Of a stretch of DNA of 64,000 nt, positions 35,698 to 43,792 are shown piece by piece. The notes beneath the pieces were generated by a model, which ran no database searches, had not been told where the DNA came from, and saw only the letters and a program-made list of their open reading frames with translations. The stretch comes from Ralstonia sp. 25mfcol4.1 (GTDB taxonomy: Bacteria; Pseudomonadota; Gammaproteobacteria; Burkholderiales; Burkholderiaceae). The translations under genes were made by a program, and so were the position numbers. Within the stretch, counting starts at the first letter, position 1. Each line of letters opens with the position of its first letter. The stretch lies in the NCBI RefSeq assembly GCF_900104095.1, contig NZ_FNJO01000009.1:186001-250000 (forward strand), in the 5' to 3' direction.

Positions 35698-36056
35698 GTC
35701 TTGGCCTCGCGCAGGGGGATGGAGAGCGTGCCCAGCGGCGTGCTACGGGCGCCGTCGACGCGATCTGCATCAAGATCTACCGTCATGGCGCCTTCGCCGT
35801 CGATCACAAACGATGCGGAGTTGACCTGCACGCGGGGCTCCCACTTCACGATAGCCGCCACGGAGGCGGACATCACGCGCAGCTGGGTGACGTCGTTAAG
35901 CGGCTGGTCGATCAGCATCGGCACTTGGGAGCCGTAGGTGCGGCGCATAGAACGCGTGCCCTCCGGGGTGGTGAGAATGTCGCGGATGGACTGCCAGATG
36001 TGTTCCAGATCCGTGATGGCGCGGCCTGTTGTGCTGTTGAGCCCGAGATAAGTCAT
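35694..36056 (-). CDS. W: Baseplate protein gpW
   Basis: 120 residues, gp25/GPW lysozyme-like baseplate family: GLNSTTGRAITDLEHIWQSI start and TTPEGTRSMRRTYGSQVP (about 32-49). It overlaps V and J by 4 bases each. Confidence 0.94.
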   Translation of the reverse strand: MTYLGLNSTTGRAITDLEHIWQSIRDILTTPEGTRSMRRTYGSQVPMLIDQPLNDVTQLRVMSASVAAIVKWEPRVQVNSASFVIDGEGAMTVDLDADRVDGARSTPLGTLSIPLREAKT

Positions 36057-36670
36057 CGTGTGCCCTCCGTCCAGTCACCACCGCGCTGTACCTGGCCGTG
36101 GTCGTGGTCATCGAGCACTACGCCGTTGGACGATAGCTTTCCGTCCTGGTGGTTGAAGTCGCCGGTGATGACGTTGCCATTCGCACCGCCTTGGCCAGCA
36201 ATGCCGTTTTGGTAGGAGAGCAAGCCCTTGACGGTCAAGTTGCCGTCGATGGTGGTATCCGGGCACTTCACCAGGACACTGGTGGCGGCCTCTACTATGA
36301 CCTTCTGAATGCCGGTGACCGACAGGGTGCCGACGACGTGGTTGTAAGTCGTCATTGCGCCATCTGGGTACAGCGTGACGGTTTCGTCGGGGCTGTGGCT
36401 GGGCGTATCGTTGGCATCGGAGGGGATGCCGCAAAGCACGATGCCGTTGCGTGGCTCACCGCTGGGGCAGAAGAGCAGCACCTGTTCACCGATAGTCGGC
36501 GGGCTCCACGTGCGTGTACCCCCGGAGCGGCGTTCGGCCCACGGCAGCCAGTCTGTTTCCAGACCGCCCGAAGTCACGCGTACGCGCGGCGGCTTGCCAT
36601 GCTGGATCTCGGCAACAGTGCCGGTGCGCAGCAGGTTCTCAATCAGGCGGAGGATTTCAGCGGAGTCCAT
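36053..36670 (-). CDS. V: Baseplate spike protein gpV
   Basis: 205 residues. An N-terminal OB-fold (about 10-90: TDWLPWAERRSGGTRTWSPPTIGEQVLLFCPSGEP lies here) is followed by a beta-helical spike region and a C-terminal His/Asp-rich tip (LDDHDHGQVQRGGDW) that in P2 gpV binds iron. The ATG at 36670 is chosen because the homology begins there; an in-frame GTG lies 36 bases upstream. First gene of the V-W-J-I-H-G operon. Confidence 0.92.
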   Translation of the reverse strand: MDSAEILRLIENLLRTGTVAEIQHGKPPRVRVTSGGLETDWLPWAERRSGGTRTWSPPTIGEQVLLFCPSGEPRNGIVLCGIPSDANDTPSHSPDETVTLYPDGAMTTYNHVVGTLSVTGIQKVIVEAATSVLVKCPDTTIDGNLTVKGLLSYQNGIAGQGGANGNVITGDFNHQDGKLSSNGVVLDDHDHGQVQRGGDWTEGTR

Positions 36671-36714
36671 ACCCGCCAGCGTGCCTTGCGCGCGCGCGGC
36701 GGTCACGTCTTCGT

Positions 36715-36739
36715 GGTTGTGCTGGCTTCAGCGACAACA
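36715..36739. promoter_or_regulatory. Ogr-binding dyad upstream of V
   Basis: GGTTGT-N13-ACAACA, one mismatch from the FI and O/P sites and with the same spacing. Centre at 36727, only 57 bp from the V ATG and 87 bp from the divergent membrane-protein ATG at 36814. Confidence 0.7.
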
Positions 36740-36813
36740 AAACGATGCAACATGTTCGGCCGGCGCGTTGGATCGCGGATAATCCGATGGACATCTAACC
36801 GCGAGAGAGCCTT

Positions 36814-37269
36814 ATGTCAGATCCAAAGATCTTGGAGCTATACAAGCAGCTAAACACCATCAACGAGAAACAGACCTATTTTCTTCTTGCTGCGGCAGGC
36901 ACCGCGATTGGTTTCGCGGTTCAGAAGACCGAAGGTCAATTGCTTTCTTGGTGGCTAACTCCGGTCGCACTATCAATCCTGTGTTGGGGCGCCAGCTTCT
37001 ACTACGGATGCTGCCATGTCGCCGCGTGGCAAAACGCGATGGTTTACAACTCGAACGCTTTGGAACTTGAGGCCGGTTCGCATCGATCCCTGCGGGATGG
37101 TCCGGCGCCACGCTATTCTGCGATGGAGTTCTCTTTTGCTTTACAGGACGTAGCATATGAAAAGGCTCACCGATACAAGCGAGCACAGTTCTTTCTGCTC
37201 GTCTGGGGCGCAGTCCTGTTTGTTGTCTGGCACGTCCTGCGTATCGCTCAAGCAACTTATGGCTGGTGA
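36814..37269 (+). CDS. Small membrane protein (moron) between V and S
   Basis: 151 residues, oriented against the surrounding late genes. Two membrane helices near 22-38 and 46-66, a soluble stretch (about 70-120), and a third helix near 125-145. No family recognised. GAGAGAG precedes the ATG. AT content looks higher than in its neighbours, as expected of a recently acquired cargo gene. Its 3' end lies 11 bases from the S stop. It may alter the host membrane, for example to exclude other phages, but nothing in the sequence proves it. It shares its upstream region with V and its Ogr dyad. Confidence 0.7.
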   Translation: MSDPKILELYKQLNTINEKQTYFLLAAAGTAIGFAVQKTEGQLLSWWLTPVALSILCWGASFYYGCCHVAAWQNAMVYNSNALELEAGSHRSLRDGPAPRYSAMEFSFALQDVAYEKAHRYKRAQFFLLVWGAVLFVVWHVLRIAQATYGW

Positions 37270-37280
37270 GGTCGTTGAGG

Positions 37281-37727
37281 CTACTGAGCCAATTGAATCA
37301 TGACGAGGTCTGCTATCTTTTCCACATCGCCATTTTCGAAGCCAAGCAACTCTCGCTTCGCATACTGGACTTCGAGCCCGCCTTTGTTCACGCGGTCGCG
37401 CAGGCCGAACTGGTGGACGGCTGCAATCCGCTGGGCATTGCCAATGAATGTCACCACCGCGCTGTTCGGGTCGGACTGGGCCTTCATGAAGCGAGAAGTA
37501 CGCAGGCGCATGAACATCGCCCGGCGGACACGGCCGGTGCGTTGCCTCAGGCGTGGCTTACGTGGCTCATAGGCTGAGCCATCAGGATTGCGCTGTTCGG
37601 CGATCCGTACCGTCTGGCGGCGCCGCATCTCAGCAGCGACGGCGCGTAGCAGGGCCCGTCGTTCGCCTGCATCGAGCTTGTGTAGCAGGGCGGCCGCCCA
37701 AGTGGTCAGGTCTTCCAGGCTGTTCAT
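37281..37727 (-). CDS. S: Tail completion protein gpS
   Basis: 148 residues, P2 gpS / virion morphogenesis family: MNSLEDLTTWAAALLHKLDAGERRALLRAVA start (about 1-31), NPDGSAYEPRKPRLR near 47-61 and HQFGLRDRV near 105. Start overlaps the R stop by 4 bases. Confidence 0.92.
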   Translation of the reverse strand: MNSLEDLTTWAAALLHKLDAGERRALLRAVAAEMRRRQTVRIAEQRNPDGSAYEPRKPRLRQRTGRVRRAMFMRLRTSRFMKAQSDPNSAVVTFIGNAQRIAAVHQFGLRDRVNKGGLEVQYAKRELLGFENGDVEKIADLVMIQLAQ

Positions 37728-38164
37728 GGCGCAGGTAGCTTCCAGCCGGAAGGGTCATCGAACTCGTTCACCGGCTCCGGGGCATGCGTGACGACGTAGT
37801 GCCCTTCCACTACCTTGACGATCACCCGCTCCGTCAGCGGAATACGCATCAGCAAGTCGACGCAGTCGTGGCTCAGGATGTCCGTTTCGAACTTGAAGCC
37901 ATCCGGCCGCCGGTCGGGGTTCGTGAATAGTTCTGGCTGGTTCGCACGCAACCACGCCATAACCGGCACCATGATGGCGTCCGCGCTCTCCGAAAACTCC
38001 GTCACCAGCAACGTCAGCGTGTACTGATACTCAAACGAGATGGTCTTCGCGCCAGTGGCCACGACGCGGCCTTCTTCCACGAACAGGTGCAGCTTGTCCG
38101 GATTGCGCTTCAGATCCGCTACGGCAGCGGTGATCGCCGCGCGCAGCTCCACGGGCTTTCTCAT
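37724..38164 (-). CDS. R: Tail completion protein gpR
   Basis: 146 residues, P2 gpR family: RKPVELRAAITAAVADLKRNPDKLHLFVEEG at the start and NPDRRPDGFKFETDILSHDCVDL (about 81-103). It overlaps LysB by 4 bases and S by 4 bases, so the lysis and tail-completion genes form one coupled block. Confidence 0.92.
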   Translation of the reverse strand: MRKPVELRAAITAAVADLKRNPDKLHLFVEEGRVVATGAKTISFEYQYTLTLLVTEFSESADAIMVPVMAWLRANQPELFTNPDRRPDGFKFETDILSHDCVDLLMRIPLTERVIVKVVEGHYVVTHAPEPVNEFDDPSGWKLPAP

Positions 38165-38670
38165 TGTGCAGGCTCCCCGATGATCGTCACGCCCTGCGCG
38201 CGCAGGGTGTCCTGCAGCGCCGTCAGTCGAGCGGCGTTGATGTGGCCGGTGGTGTAGTTGGCGGCGACGGTGCCGGCGACGGCAGAGAGTGGAACGCCTG
38301 AGGGGGTCGCATCAGCGCCTCGGGGATCCTGATCGAGCACGCCACCGGAGGCGGCGGTGTCGTGCAGGCGGACAAAGCCACCAGGCACAATGCAAGCGGC
38401 ATCAGCAACGACCGTGACATAACGGGGAATCTCCTTGACGATGGTGTCGCCCTTCACGCGAATGGTCTGCACGCGGTCGACATACTTGGTGACCTCGACC
38501 ACACCTGCATCGGTGTTGTCGAGCTGGGCGCGCAGCGACGCCACCAGCGTTTCGGCAGTGTTCGCACGCTGGACCGAGTTCTTGTACCGGTCCGTGAACC
38601 ACGCACCGGCACCAGCTGCCGCCACCAGGGTGACGACAGCAGCCAGCGCAACCACGAGCGGCCGGTTCAT
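38161..38670 (-). CDS. Rz-like inner-membrane spanin (LysB)
   Basis: 169 residues. A single N-terminal transmembrane anchor (about 5-24) is followed by a helical periplasmic domain, the layout of an i-spanin that joins inner and outer membranes for the last lysis step. The o-spanin is encoded inside it in another frame (38223-38420). It overlaps the endolysin by 4 bases and R by 4 bases. Confidence 0.85.
   Translation of the reverse strand: MNRPLVVALAAVVTLVAAAGAGAWFTDRYKNSVQRANTAETLVASLRAQLDNTDAGVVEVTKYVDRVQTIRVKGDTIVKEIPRYVTVVADAACIVPGGFVRLHDTAASGGVLDQDPRGADATPSGVPLSAVAGTVAANYTTGHINAARLTALQDTLRAQGVTIIGEPAQ
38223..38420 (-). CDS. Rz1-like outer-membrane lipoprotein spanin (LysC), nested in LysB
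   Basis: 65 residues in a different frame within lysB. A signal peptide (about 1-18) ends in the lipobox LSAC (Cys at 19), and the mature part is proline-rich (CTTPPPPVAC and PSPAPSPPTTPP), the signature of an o-spanin lipoprotein. Fully embedded Rz/Rz1 pairs are known in P2-like phages. Confidence 0.85.
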   Translation of the reverse strand: MSRSLLMPLALCLVALSACTTPPPPVACSIRIPEALMRPPQAFHSLPSPAPSPPTTPPATSTPLD

Positions 38671-39473
38671 GCGGGCACCTGTTCATCGGCCTCGTAACGC
38701 GTAAAGGCTCGGGCCAGCTTCACGTCGTAGAGGTTGTCCTTGTACGCCGGGCCGTTGTAGCCAGAGGCAAACGCAGCCCACTTCAGGCCCTTCAGCGCCT
38801 TGTGTAGGGTGGGATCCGTCGCAATGAACTGTACGAAGGCGTCGAGCTGCTGGGATTCGCCGATGCGCATGGCATCGGCAAAGGCTTGCACGTTGGCATA
38901 GCCGAGGCGCTCCCAGTGGTAGCCCATGATCTGGAATAGGCCCCAGCTCGCGGAGGCGAGCGCGCATGCCTGGTCAAGCCCGGCTGCCTGCGCAAGTCGC
39001 ATATGCTCGGCGGCCTTGCCCATGTATCCGCCGCGTGCCGGGTTGACGATGTTCGGATACTGGCGTGCGAGCTGGTCCGCGTCATGGCCGGCGGCGCGCA
39101 GTTGCCGGTACATGATGTGGCGCTCGAAGAGGATCACCGGCCGGCCGTCAGGCAGAAATCCCGAGCCTTGGCTCTCCACCTCATTGACCGCACGGACGGC
39201 GGCCAGCTTCACGTCCAGCGTTCTCGCGGCCCGTCGCAGATCCTCGGCACCGAGGTGGCCGGGGCTGCGTCCATCGAGCTGCAGGGCCAACATCGTCTTG
39301 TTGCCGACCACCCCGTCCACGACCAGGCCGTAGCGTGCCTGCGCCACCACAACGGCGGCGGCTGTCGCGTCATCGAATGCACCCGTCAGGTCGATACGGG
39401 CGCCACGCACGCGCAGCAGGCGCTGCAGCTCGCGTACCTCGGCGCCTACATCACCGCGTCGCAGTAGCGTCAT
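38667..39473 (-). CDS. Endolysin with peptidoglycan-binding domain and N-acetylmuramidase domain
   Basis: 268 residues. An N-terminal PG_binding_1 domain (about 3-65: LRRGDVGAEVRELQRLLRVRG) precedes a DUF3380-type muramidase domain (about 85-260) with Glu in EVESQGSGFLPDGRPVILFERH and WGLFQIMGYHWERLGY, which cuts the glycan backbone. Its ATG at 39473 overlaps the holin-like gene by 23 bases. No signal peptide is seen, so it needs a holin for export. Confidence 0.9.
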   Translation of the reverse strand: MTLLRRGDVGAEVRELQRLLRVRGARIDLTGAFDDATAAAVVVAQARYGLVVDGVVGNKTMLALQLDGRSPGHLGAEDLRRAARTLDVKLAAVRAVNEVESQGSGFLPDGRPVILFERHIMYRQLRAAGHDADQLARQYPNIVNPARGGYMGKAAEHMRLAQAAGLDQACALASASWGLFQIMGYHWERLGYANVQAFADAMRIGESQQLDAFVQFIATDPTLHKALKGLKWAAFASGYNGPAYKDNLYDVKLARAFTRYEADEQVPA

Positions 39474-39798
39474 GGCTGGTTCTCCGAAGCAGGCGCAGCA
39501 GCAGGGACTCCCCATCACCATCCGGATCGAGCCCGGTGATGCGGAACAGCTCGACCACGTTGCCGCGCACGGCGTAGATGGAAACGCAAAGGATGGCGGT
39601 GATTCCGTTCAGCGCCAGCAGCGCCCATTCATAGCGTTCGAACGCTACGCCGATGGCGACGGCACCGGACATCACAATCAGGGCGTAGGCCAGCCGCGCG
39701 GCCCACGGGCGATGGGCTGCGCCATGGCGGCGGAAGAACAGCAGCCGGATGGCGATCAGCGCGCAAAGCATCGCCTGAAACACGTAGAGCGTCTTCAC
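39451..39798 (-). CDS. Small membrane protein of the lysis cassette (holin or antiholin)
   Basis: 115 residues with three hydrophobic segments (about 5-22, 32-52, 57-77) and a charged C-terminus. GTG start at 39798 with GGAGGTG 8 bases upstream; it overlaps the upstream holin stop by 4 bases. Two adjacent small membrane proteins before an endolysin usually make a holin/antiholin pair. Confidence 0.8.
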   Translation of the reverse strand: MKTLYVFQAMLCALIAIRLLFFRRHGAAHRPWAARLAYALIVMSGAVAIGVAFERYEWALLALNGITAILCVSIYAVRGNVVELFRITGLDPDGDGESLLLRLLRRTSHDATATR

Positions 39799-40184
39799 TT
39801 GGCACCTCCGTCGCTGTTGCCCCGGATGAGCGCCACTAGGCGGTCGCTGTTGTCGGCAAGCCGGATCAGCGCCAGCAGCAGCTTCACCAGCACGGCCGAT
39901 GCGATCAGCGCACCTACGCCGTGGCTGACTTCGGTGTCGGCCGGCAGGATCCGGGCGATCAGCGATGCGGCCAGCGGCGCGGCGAGCCACCCCATCACAA
40001 TGGACAGCATGAGGAAGGCAATCTTCTTGCCGGTGGTCAGCTCGTCCGAATTCAGGGCGAAGACTGCGGCGCCCGCGAACGCGCCCAACACTGTGGCCGC
40101 GTCGACGCCTGGCACCAGCGTGATCGCGCCGATGCCGGTCACCGCGAGGGCGGCCGTCGAGCTGGCGGAGATGGGTTCAGCCAT
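39795..40184 (-). CDS. Putative phage holin
   Basis: 129 residues, with hydrophobic segments near 10-45, 53-80 and 88-110 and a charged C-terminal tail, the layout of P2-like phage holins of this group. Together with the next gene it would time membrane permeabilisation for endolysin release. Confidence 0.8.
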   Translation of the reverse strand: MAEPISASSTAALAVTGIGAITLVPGVDAATVLGAFAGAAVFALNSDELTTGKKIAFLMLSIVMGWLAAPLAASLIARILPADTEVSHGVGALIASAVLVKLLLALIRLADNSDRLVALIRGNSDGGAK

Positions 40185-40200
40185 GATGGATTCCTTGGGG

Positions 40201-40404
40201 TCAGTCCCAGAGCTGGACGCGCTGCACGTCAGCCTGCTGGGGTAGGTCGGGCAGGTCTACGACCGTGCCGTGGGGAAGAACCGGGCCGAGATCGGCCAGG
40301 CCCCTGTTTGCTTCTAGAACCGCCTCGGTGATGCCGGCGGTCTGGCCGTAGATGCGATGACAGATTGCATCTACGGTGTCACCCTGCATGGCGATGACGC
40401 GCAT
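40201..40404 (-). CDS. X: Tail protein gpX
   Basis: 67 residues, P2 gpX family, a small LysM-like fold: MRVIAMQGDTVDAICHRIYGQTAG start and LPHGTVVDLPDL (about 43-54). One-base overlap with L. Required for tail formation in P2. Confidence 0.92.
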   Translation of the reverse strand: MRVIAMQGDTVDAICHRIYGQTAGITEAVLEANRGLADLGPVLPHGTVVDLPDLPQQADVQRVQLWD

Positions 40405-40871
40405 CAGATCAGCTCCACCGTGCTGCGGGGCCGGCCGATGATGTCGCTGGTTGCCCAGCGCGCATCCCTGCGCAGATCTTCCACCGCCTGCATCAGCGCC
40501 TCCGCCTTGCGGTCGCCGGCCGCCGTGGCGTCGTAATCCCGGTACCGCTCGATCAGCCCAGCCCGTGCTTCGCAGTACACCGCCCGCAAATAGCGGTGTA
40601 AGTGCGCAGACTTGCTGTCGATCAGTGCGGCGGGCACCGCCTCCAGCGATTCATAGCCCGCTGCCAGCTGCTCGGCCCGCCACACACCCAGATCCTCGTT
40701 CACGGACAGCGCGGCTTCTACCAAGGCAGCCCGCAGGCGCTCAGCCGTCACCGTGCCGTCCTGCCGCATGGCGGCCGTCGCCGTGTCGACATCGATGTCG
40801 GGGAAGAATCCATCGTTGACGATCAGGTTCTGGCCGGTAGCGGCCGGCTCGGCTGCGAAGAATGAGGACAT
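40404..40871 (-). CDS. L: Head completion protein gpL
   Basis: 155 residues, P2 gpL family: NLIVNDGFFPDIDV near 15-28, AAQL-rich centre and C-terminal DARWATSDIIGRPRSTVELI. Stabilises DNA-filled heads. Lies 111 bp after M, overlapping X by one base. Confidence 0.93.
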   Translation of the reverse strand: MSSFFAAEPAATGQNLIVNDGFFPDIDVDTATAAMRQDGTVTAERLRAALVEAALSVNEDLGVWRAEQLAAGYESLEAVPAALIDSKSAHLHRYLRAVYCEARAGLIERYRDYDATAAGDRKAEALMQAVEDLRRDARWATSDIIGRPRSTVELI

Positions 40872-40982
40872 GGGTACGCGGTCGGTGAGTGGAGGCGGTG
40901 GACGGGGTGACCGTTCGGGTTGGCCTTGCGGCGCGTCCTTGGGACACCCCGTGCCGCCTGATGCGCGGGGTCACGCTCGGTG

Positions 40983-41702
40983 TCAGCCCGTGCCTTCCAC
41001 CTGAGAGAAGGCGGGGCCAGCATTCTTGATGTCACGCTCCAGGCGCTCGATGTCCTTCTTCACGCCGACCTTCTCGTGGAGCTGCAGCGCACGCTGCAAC
41101 TGATCGAGTGCGTAGCGCCGGTATGCCTGTTGATTCGAGACCGTTTGCTCCGCAACTCGCGCCAGCGCCTCATAACCCAGCGCCTTGTGGAGCTTGGCTC
41201 GCACTTCGTCGGGCATGTCTTCGCCTTGCACGAGGTCGGTTACCTCCACCAGCGCCTTGGCGTCGACCGGCTGCCCTGCCTCGGTCGCTTTGATGGCCAT
41301 CGAGGCGTACTCCTCCGCAATCAGGCATGCGGTGGTGCGCTGGTACTGGTCTGGCATGACCAGGCCGTGACGGATTGCGTAGCGCGCGAGGGGCAAAGCG
41401 CCGGCAAAGTCGCCGACATCGATGTGCCAGACCATAACGGTCATGAACACTTCGTCCTGCACGCCCTTGTCCGCGTCCAGCGTGCCTTGCACCCAATCGG
41501 AGTACTCGGGCAGCATCTTGCGCTTGGCCTCGGCCTTGCGCTCGATGGACTGGATCTGTTTGAGGGAGCGCTTGTGCTCGGCGAGCTGCGCCAACATCAG
41601 CTCGTGGCCGGTGGCATGACGCAGCGGACTGGCGGCAGCTTCGGCGGCCGCCGCCATGCCGGCTGTCACGCGCAGGTAGTGTCGGCGGGCCGGACTCGTC
41701 AT
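40983..41702 (-). CDS. M: Terminase small (endonuclease) subunit gpM
   Basis: 239 residues, P2 gpM family: MTSPARRHYLRVTA start, VFMTVMVWHIDVGDF (about 96-110) and RYAIRHGLVMPDQYQRTT. In P2, M supplies cos cleavage together with ATPase P. It overlaps N by 4 bases. Confidence 0.93.
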   Translation of the reverse strand: MTSPARRHYLRVTAGMAAAAEAAASPLRHATGHELMLAQLAEHKRSLKQIQSIERKAEAKRKMLPEYSDWVQGTLDADKGVQDEVFMTVMVWHIDVGDFAGALPLARYAIRHGLVMPDQYQRTTACLIAEEYASMAIKATEAGQPVDAKALVEVTDLVQGEDMPDEVRAKLHKALGYEALARVAEQTVSNQQAYRRYALDQLQRALQLHEKVGVKKDIERLERDIKNAGPAFSQVEGTG

Positions 41703-42724
41703 GCTTCGGCTACCTCGATGTTCTCGGCCATAGTCGCCGCTGCCAGATCCTCGATGACGTAGGCGTCGTTGCTCGACTCGTAGTTCTCGATGCGATCGCG
41801 TTTCGCGTTGTCCACGATGGTGCGACGGCGGGCGCCTTCCTGCCAGTAGATGGACAGGTTGTCCAGGCGTGTAACCAGCAGCGCGTCAGGCGGGAAATAA
41901 GGCACGCGGACGGCAGGAAGATTGCCGATGCGCTTCTGGCTGATGATGATGTCCGTAGCCAGCTTCTGCGTGGGATCGCGGTCGCGGTTCAGCAGCGGGA
42001 AATACTTGTCTGCCAGCAGCTTGCGGCCGCAGATCACCACAAGGTCCGGGTCTTCGGCGTACCACGGCGCGATCAGGTTGTTGCAGAGATCGAATACCAG
42101 TGCGTCCAGGCTCGCATAGTCGCGTGCCGCGTCGGTGTCGGCACCGCCTACCACAATCTTGCCGGCGGCCTTGCCGTCCTTCATCACGCGCTCCGCCGCT
42201 TCTTCGCGGAGGTGCTGGAGCCAGCCCTTGTTGACGTCCTGCAGCATCGGATTGGCGGCGAGATCCGATGTTGCAGCGCGTGCAATGCCGTTGAAGCCAA
42301 TCATGATGCGGTCCAGCGCCTGGCGGCGCAGGATGGCGTCGCGAATGCGCGTCTGGAAGTCCGGGAACTTCGCCCAGGCGTCCAGACGTTGATAGGTGAT
42401 GTGGGTGTCCGAGTCGGTCTTCTCGCAGCGGTACTTGCGCTCATCCAGCGTGACGATGTCTTTGGTCTGACGGTCCTTGACCGAGGTGTCAGTGGTGCCG
42501 GCCACCGGGCCGGAGACGCCGAGGCCGACTTTCTCGCCTTCCTGTTCGATCACGCCGTGGACGTTGATTTTCGTGAGGAACTCGCTAGACTCCTGCACCT
42601 TGGTTTCGAGGCGCTGTTGCACGCTCGGCTGCACGCTGAACTTGCGGTCCACGCGGTCCACGCCATTCAGTTTGGCAATCTCGGCTTCATATGCCGTGTA
42701 CAGACGGCGGGTATCGTTACGCAT
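41699..42724 (-). CDS. N: Major capsid protein gpN
   Basis: 341 residues, P2 gpN family: RNDTRRLYTAYEAEIAKLNGV start, FLTKINVHGVIEQEGEK (about 49-65), RDYASLDALVFDL and a C-terminal YVIEDLAAATMAENI. Gives the T=7 head. It overlaps M by 4 bases and follows O by 48 bp. Confidence 0.94.
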   Translation of the reverse strand: MRNDTRRLYTAYEAEIAKLNGVDRVDRKFSVQPSVQQRLETKVQESSEFLTKINVHGVIEQEGEKVGLGVSGPVAGTTDTSVKDRQTKDIVTLDERKYRCEKTDSDTHITYQRLDAWAKFPDFQTRIRDAILRRQALDRIMIGFNGIARAATSDLAANPMLQDVNKGWLQHLREEAAERVMKDGKAAGKIVVGGADTDAARDYASLDALVFDLCNNLIAPWYAEDPDLVVICGRKLLADKYFPLLNRDRDPTQKLATDIIISQKRIGNLPAVRVPYFPPDALLVTRLDNLSIYWQEGARRRTIVDNAKRDRIENYESSNDAYVIEDLAAATMAENIEVAEA

Positions 42725-42772
42725 AGGTTTGGCTCCGGGTATAGGTTGGGGAGTCGCTGTCCGGATGCCGGC

Positions 42773-43642
42773 TCAGCAGTCGGTCTTGATTTCGGCGTCG
42801 CCGCTGCCGCCCGTGGCCGGCGGTCGCCTCGTGAATGTCTCGGTCTTCTCCAGATCGCCCTTGAGCGCGGAGAATTCCTTGTTTGCGGTGGACTGTTCTT
42901 GCTTCAGCTTGTCCACCTGCTCGGCCACGGTCTCGACAGCCTTCAGCACCTTGCTGAAGTTGTCGCTGAGGCCCTTCACTTCGGTGGCCAGCGCCGTCAC
43001 GGCTTCGTTCGTGTCGGCGTGCTTTGCTTCGTTCGTCTCGTCGCTCTTGTCCTGGCGGGAGAACATGCGCTTGATCGATTCGGTCAGGCTGGACGAATCC
43101 TTGCCCTTGTCCTTGCCTTTGCCCTTGCCATCGAGCTTTTCTTCGCTGAAGTCGAGAGTGACTTCCACGGCTTCGGTGAACAGGTTCTGCGGATCCTGTT
43201 TGCGCTCGGCCAGCGGGTTGACTTTGGCTTTGGCGCTGAAGGCCAGCATCTCGCAGCCCAGACTTGCCGGGTTGTCGGTCACGGCCAAGCCGGTCAGGTA
43301 TGCCTCGCCGGTGTCAGCGAAGTCCGGGTTCACCTCCATCGAGCAGAACACCTTTTGCCGTGCCTTGTTGAAGGCCACCAGCTCGGCCGTGGGATCGAGC
43401 TGCGCGAAGAGGCGCATCTTGCCGTCCTGCTCTTCGGCTTTGAGTGCGAGCACGTCGCCGTATGCCTTGAACAGGCCGGTCGGGTCGTAGCCGCGAATGT
43501 GCTCCATGTTGATGCGTGCGCCATACGTCGCGGGGTCGTAGCTGGCGGCCATCTGCACGATCATTTGACGGTCGATCACGCGCCCGTCACTGGTCGCGCC
43601 TTCGGTGGCAATGCGGAAAAACTTCGTGTTCTTGCCGGCCAT
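42773..43642 (-). CDS. O: Capsid scaffolding protease gpO
   Basis: 289 residues. The N-terminal serine protease triad can be placed as D19 (ATSDGRVID), H48 (NMEHIRG) and S101 (VFCSMEVNPDF); P2 gpO uses D19, H48 and S107. A C-terminal scaffold segment has a Lys/Gly-rich stretch near 180-195 and a coiled coil (about 225-275). GAGG precedes the ATG at 43642. It diverges from P, sharing the Ogr dyad centred 95 bp upstream. Confidence 0.93.
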   Translation of the reverse strand: MAGKNTKFFRIATEGATSDGRVIDRQMIVQMAASYDPATYGARINMEHIRGYDPTGLFKAYGDVLALKAEEQDGKMRLFAQLDPTAELVAFNKARQKVFCSMEVNPDFADTGEAYLTGLAVTDNPASLGCEMLAFSAKAKVNPLAERKQDPQNLFTEAVEVTLDFSEEKLDGKGKGKDKGKDSSSLTESIKRMFSRQDKSDETNEAKHADTNEAVTALATEVKGLSDNFSKVLKAVETVAEQVDKLKQEQSTANKEFSALKGDLEKTETFTRRPPATGGSGDAEIKTDC

Positions 43643-43724
43643 GGGTTCCTCTTCGGTGGTGGTTCGGTGTGGTGTGCTCGTGCTGCCATGTTCGGCGGGC
43701 CGCCGCGCGCGGGCAACGCAATCG

Positions 43725-43749
43725 TGTTGTCCGATTTGCTGTGACAACA
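43725..43749. promoter_or_regulatory. Ogr-binding dyad between O and P (divergent late promoters)
   Basis: TGTTGT-N13-ACAACA, arms extendable to GTGTTGT/ACAACAC. Centre at 43737: 95 bp from the O ATG and 56 bp from the P ATG. The symmetric site could serve both directions. Confidence 0.8.
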
Positions 43750-43792
43750 CGCGCGACGTGGCACGCGCGCGCGCGGACGGTAGCGTGGCGGC

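Noticed and set aside
42212..43744. 510-codon plus-strand frame opposite N and O
   Set aside because: Antisense to capsid and scaffold genes that match P2 over their full length.
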